Shown piece by piece: positions 5,906-6,708 of a stretch of 6,708 bases of DNA. Source of the stretch: an uncultured Clostridia bacterium (GTDB lineage Bacteria > Bacillota > Clostridia > Oscillospirales > Ruminococcaceae); contig CAMHBE010000107.1 of the NCBI GenBank assembly GCA_946183095.1, positions 1 to 6,708 of the forward strand, given 5' to 3'. A program made the position numbers and the translations under genes. Every line of letters begins with the position of its first letter. Position 1 is the first letter of the stretch. The notes beneath the pieces were generated by a model that was given only the letters and a program-made list of their open reading frames with translations, ran no database searches and was not told where the DNA came from.

Positions 5906-6708
5906 CACGCGTATGGTTCAATCACTGGTTCAGCACTGCATATAATATCATGGAACTCATGCGCGGCGACGGCATTCATATCATCGGTTCGTCACGCAAT
6001 CCTTATGCCGTCCTGCAGGGCGCGTGTGACGAATGGTACACCGAACCCGATACCGGCGGACGGGAATACGTTGACTTCTGCCTGCGGTTCTGCAAAGAAC
6101 ACGGCGTTGATGTTTTCATCCCGCGCCGTCAGATGACAGAGATAAGCAGCTGTATCGGAGAATTTTCCGAGATCGGCGTAAAGGTCATGACCGAGCGGTA
6201 TGACCTGATATCCCTTCTTGCCGATAAGCGGCTCACATACGAGCATTTCCGTGACTGCGCGGAAATAAATGTCCCCGACTACCGGATATTTTCCGACCGC
6301 GCGGGATTTGAAGCGGGGTACCGGGAACTGCGTGAGAAGTATGACCGCCTGTGCATAAAATTCGCCAAAGACGAGGGCGCGCTCAGCTTCCGCAAGCTGA
6401 CCGACAGCCGCAAGGTCGATCTGCGCTGCTACGTCAGCGCAGATGTGACTTACGACGAACTGTGCGCTTATCTTGACGAACACCCCGGCGAACGCGATAT
6501 AATGCTGATGCCGTATCTTTCGGGAACGGAGATAAGCGCCGACTGTCTTACCACCGACAGCGGACTTGTGGCGATACCCCGCTTCAAGTCTTTCGGCAGA
6601 CATGAGTTCGTCCGCTACGACAGCGGGATACTCGCCGCCTGCGAAGCCATAGTCTCCCGTCTGCGCCCCGAATTCCCCTGCAACATACAGTTCCGTATGC
6701 TGGACGAT
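5902..6708 (+). CDS. ATP-grasp enzyme of the Ter biosynthetic module, 3'-truncated by the window edge
   Basis: The gene starts at ATG 5902, overlapping the PRTase stop as ATGA, with GGGGG at 5890-5894 as ribosome site. It stays open for 269 codons to the last base. Visible parts: MTRVWFNHWFSTAYN start, an N-terminal alpha/beta pre-ATP-grasp region to about residue 105, DKRLTYEHF at 108-116, then ATP-grasp core segments CIKFAKDEGALSFR (151-164, the lysine strand that contacts ATP), MPYLSGTEISADC (203-215) and IPRFKSFGRHEF (225-236). The sequence ends at PCNIQFRMLDD (259-269), just before the expected acidic and Asn residues that hold Mg-ATP, so the C-terminus is missing because of the window, not because the gene is broken. 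ATP-grasp enzymes join a carboxylate to an amine or similar nucleophile through an acyl phosphate; here the substrate is unknown. Start-stop overlap implies translational coupling to the PRTase. Confidence 0.87.
   Translation, partial: MTRVWFNHWFSTAYNIMELMRGDGIHIIGSSRNPYAVLQGACDEWYTEPDTGGREYVDFCLRFCKEHGVDVFIPRRQMTEISSCIGEFSEIGVKVMTERYDLISLLADKRLTYEHFRDCAEINVPDYRIFSDRAGFEAGYRELREKYDRLCIKFAKDEGALSFRKLTDSRKVDLRCYVSADVTYDELCAYLDEHPGERDIMLMPYLSGTEISADCLTTDSGLVAIPRFKSFGRHEFVRYDSGILAACEAIVSRLRPEFPCNIQFRMLDD

Noticed and set aside
5992..6603. Minus-strand open frame (203 codons) opposite the ATP-grasp gene
   Set aside because: The plus strand carries clear ATP-grasp motifs with an overlapping operon start, so the minus-strand frame is an antisense artefact.

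Overview
This window is part of a bacterial tellurium-resistance-type (Ter) stress operon, read entirely on the + strand. It is moderately GC-rich, uses ATA heavily for isoleucine, and has strong GGAGG-type ribosome binding sites. Together with the gene set this suggests a Gram-positive gut-type Firmicute, perhaps a Ruminococcus-like member of the Oscillospiraceae. That placement is an inference from style, not from a marker gene.

Layout. Positions 1-2196 hold the 3' part of a large YceG-like gene that is open at the left edge. It is followed after 17 nt by telA (2214-3401), encoding a TelA/KlaA toxic-anion-resistance protein. A 146-nt gap then holds an 80-bp, very GC-rich, self-complementary element (3406-3485) followed abruptly by an AT-rich leader with a possible extended -10 promoter. 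Two tandem TerD-family genes follow (3548-4129 and 4144-4731). After a short hairpin (4739-4764) comes a phosphoribosyltransferase-TRSP gene (4769-5905). It overlaps by ATGA an ATP-grasp gene (5902 onward) that runs off the right edge. No intergenic stretch exceeds 300 bases, and I see no tRNA, rRNA, CRISPR array or transposase.

How the genes fit together. YceG-like and TelA proteins, TerD-type calcium-binding proteins, a PRTase-TRSP protein and an ATP-grasp ligase are the combination described by comparative genomics (Anantharaman, Iyer and Aravind) as a Ter-dependent stress system with a 'biosynthetic module' predicted to make a nucleoside-like metabolite. The left half (YceG, TelA, TerD, TerD) would be the stress-sensing, membrane-associated part, and the right half would be the start of the biosynthetic module. 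Further module genes, such as a HAD-type phosphatase, a CitE-like aldolase-type enzyme and a TerC membrane protein, may lie outside the window. The family combination is therefore known, but its chemistry is not established.

Most worth a second look are the enlarged YceG-like protein with an extra N-terminal repeat unit, the structured element between telA and terD, the hairpin overlapping the likely ribosome binding site of the PRTase gene, and a GLFGKK peptide shared by two proteins of the operon.
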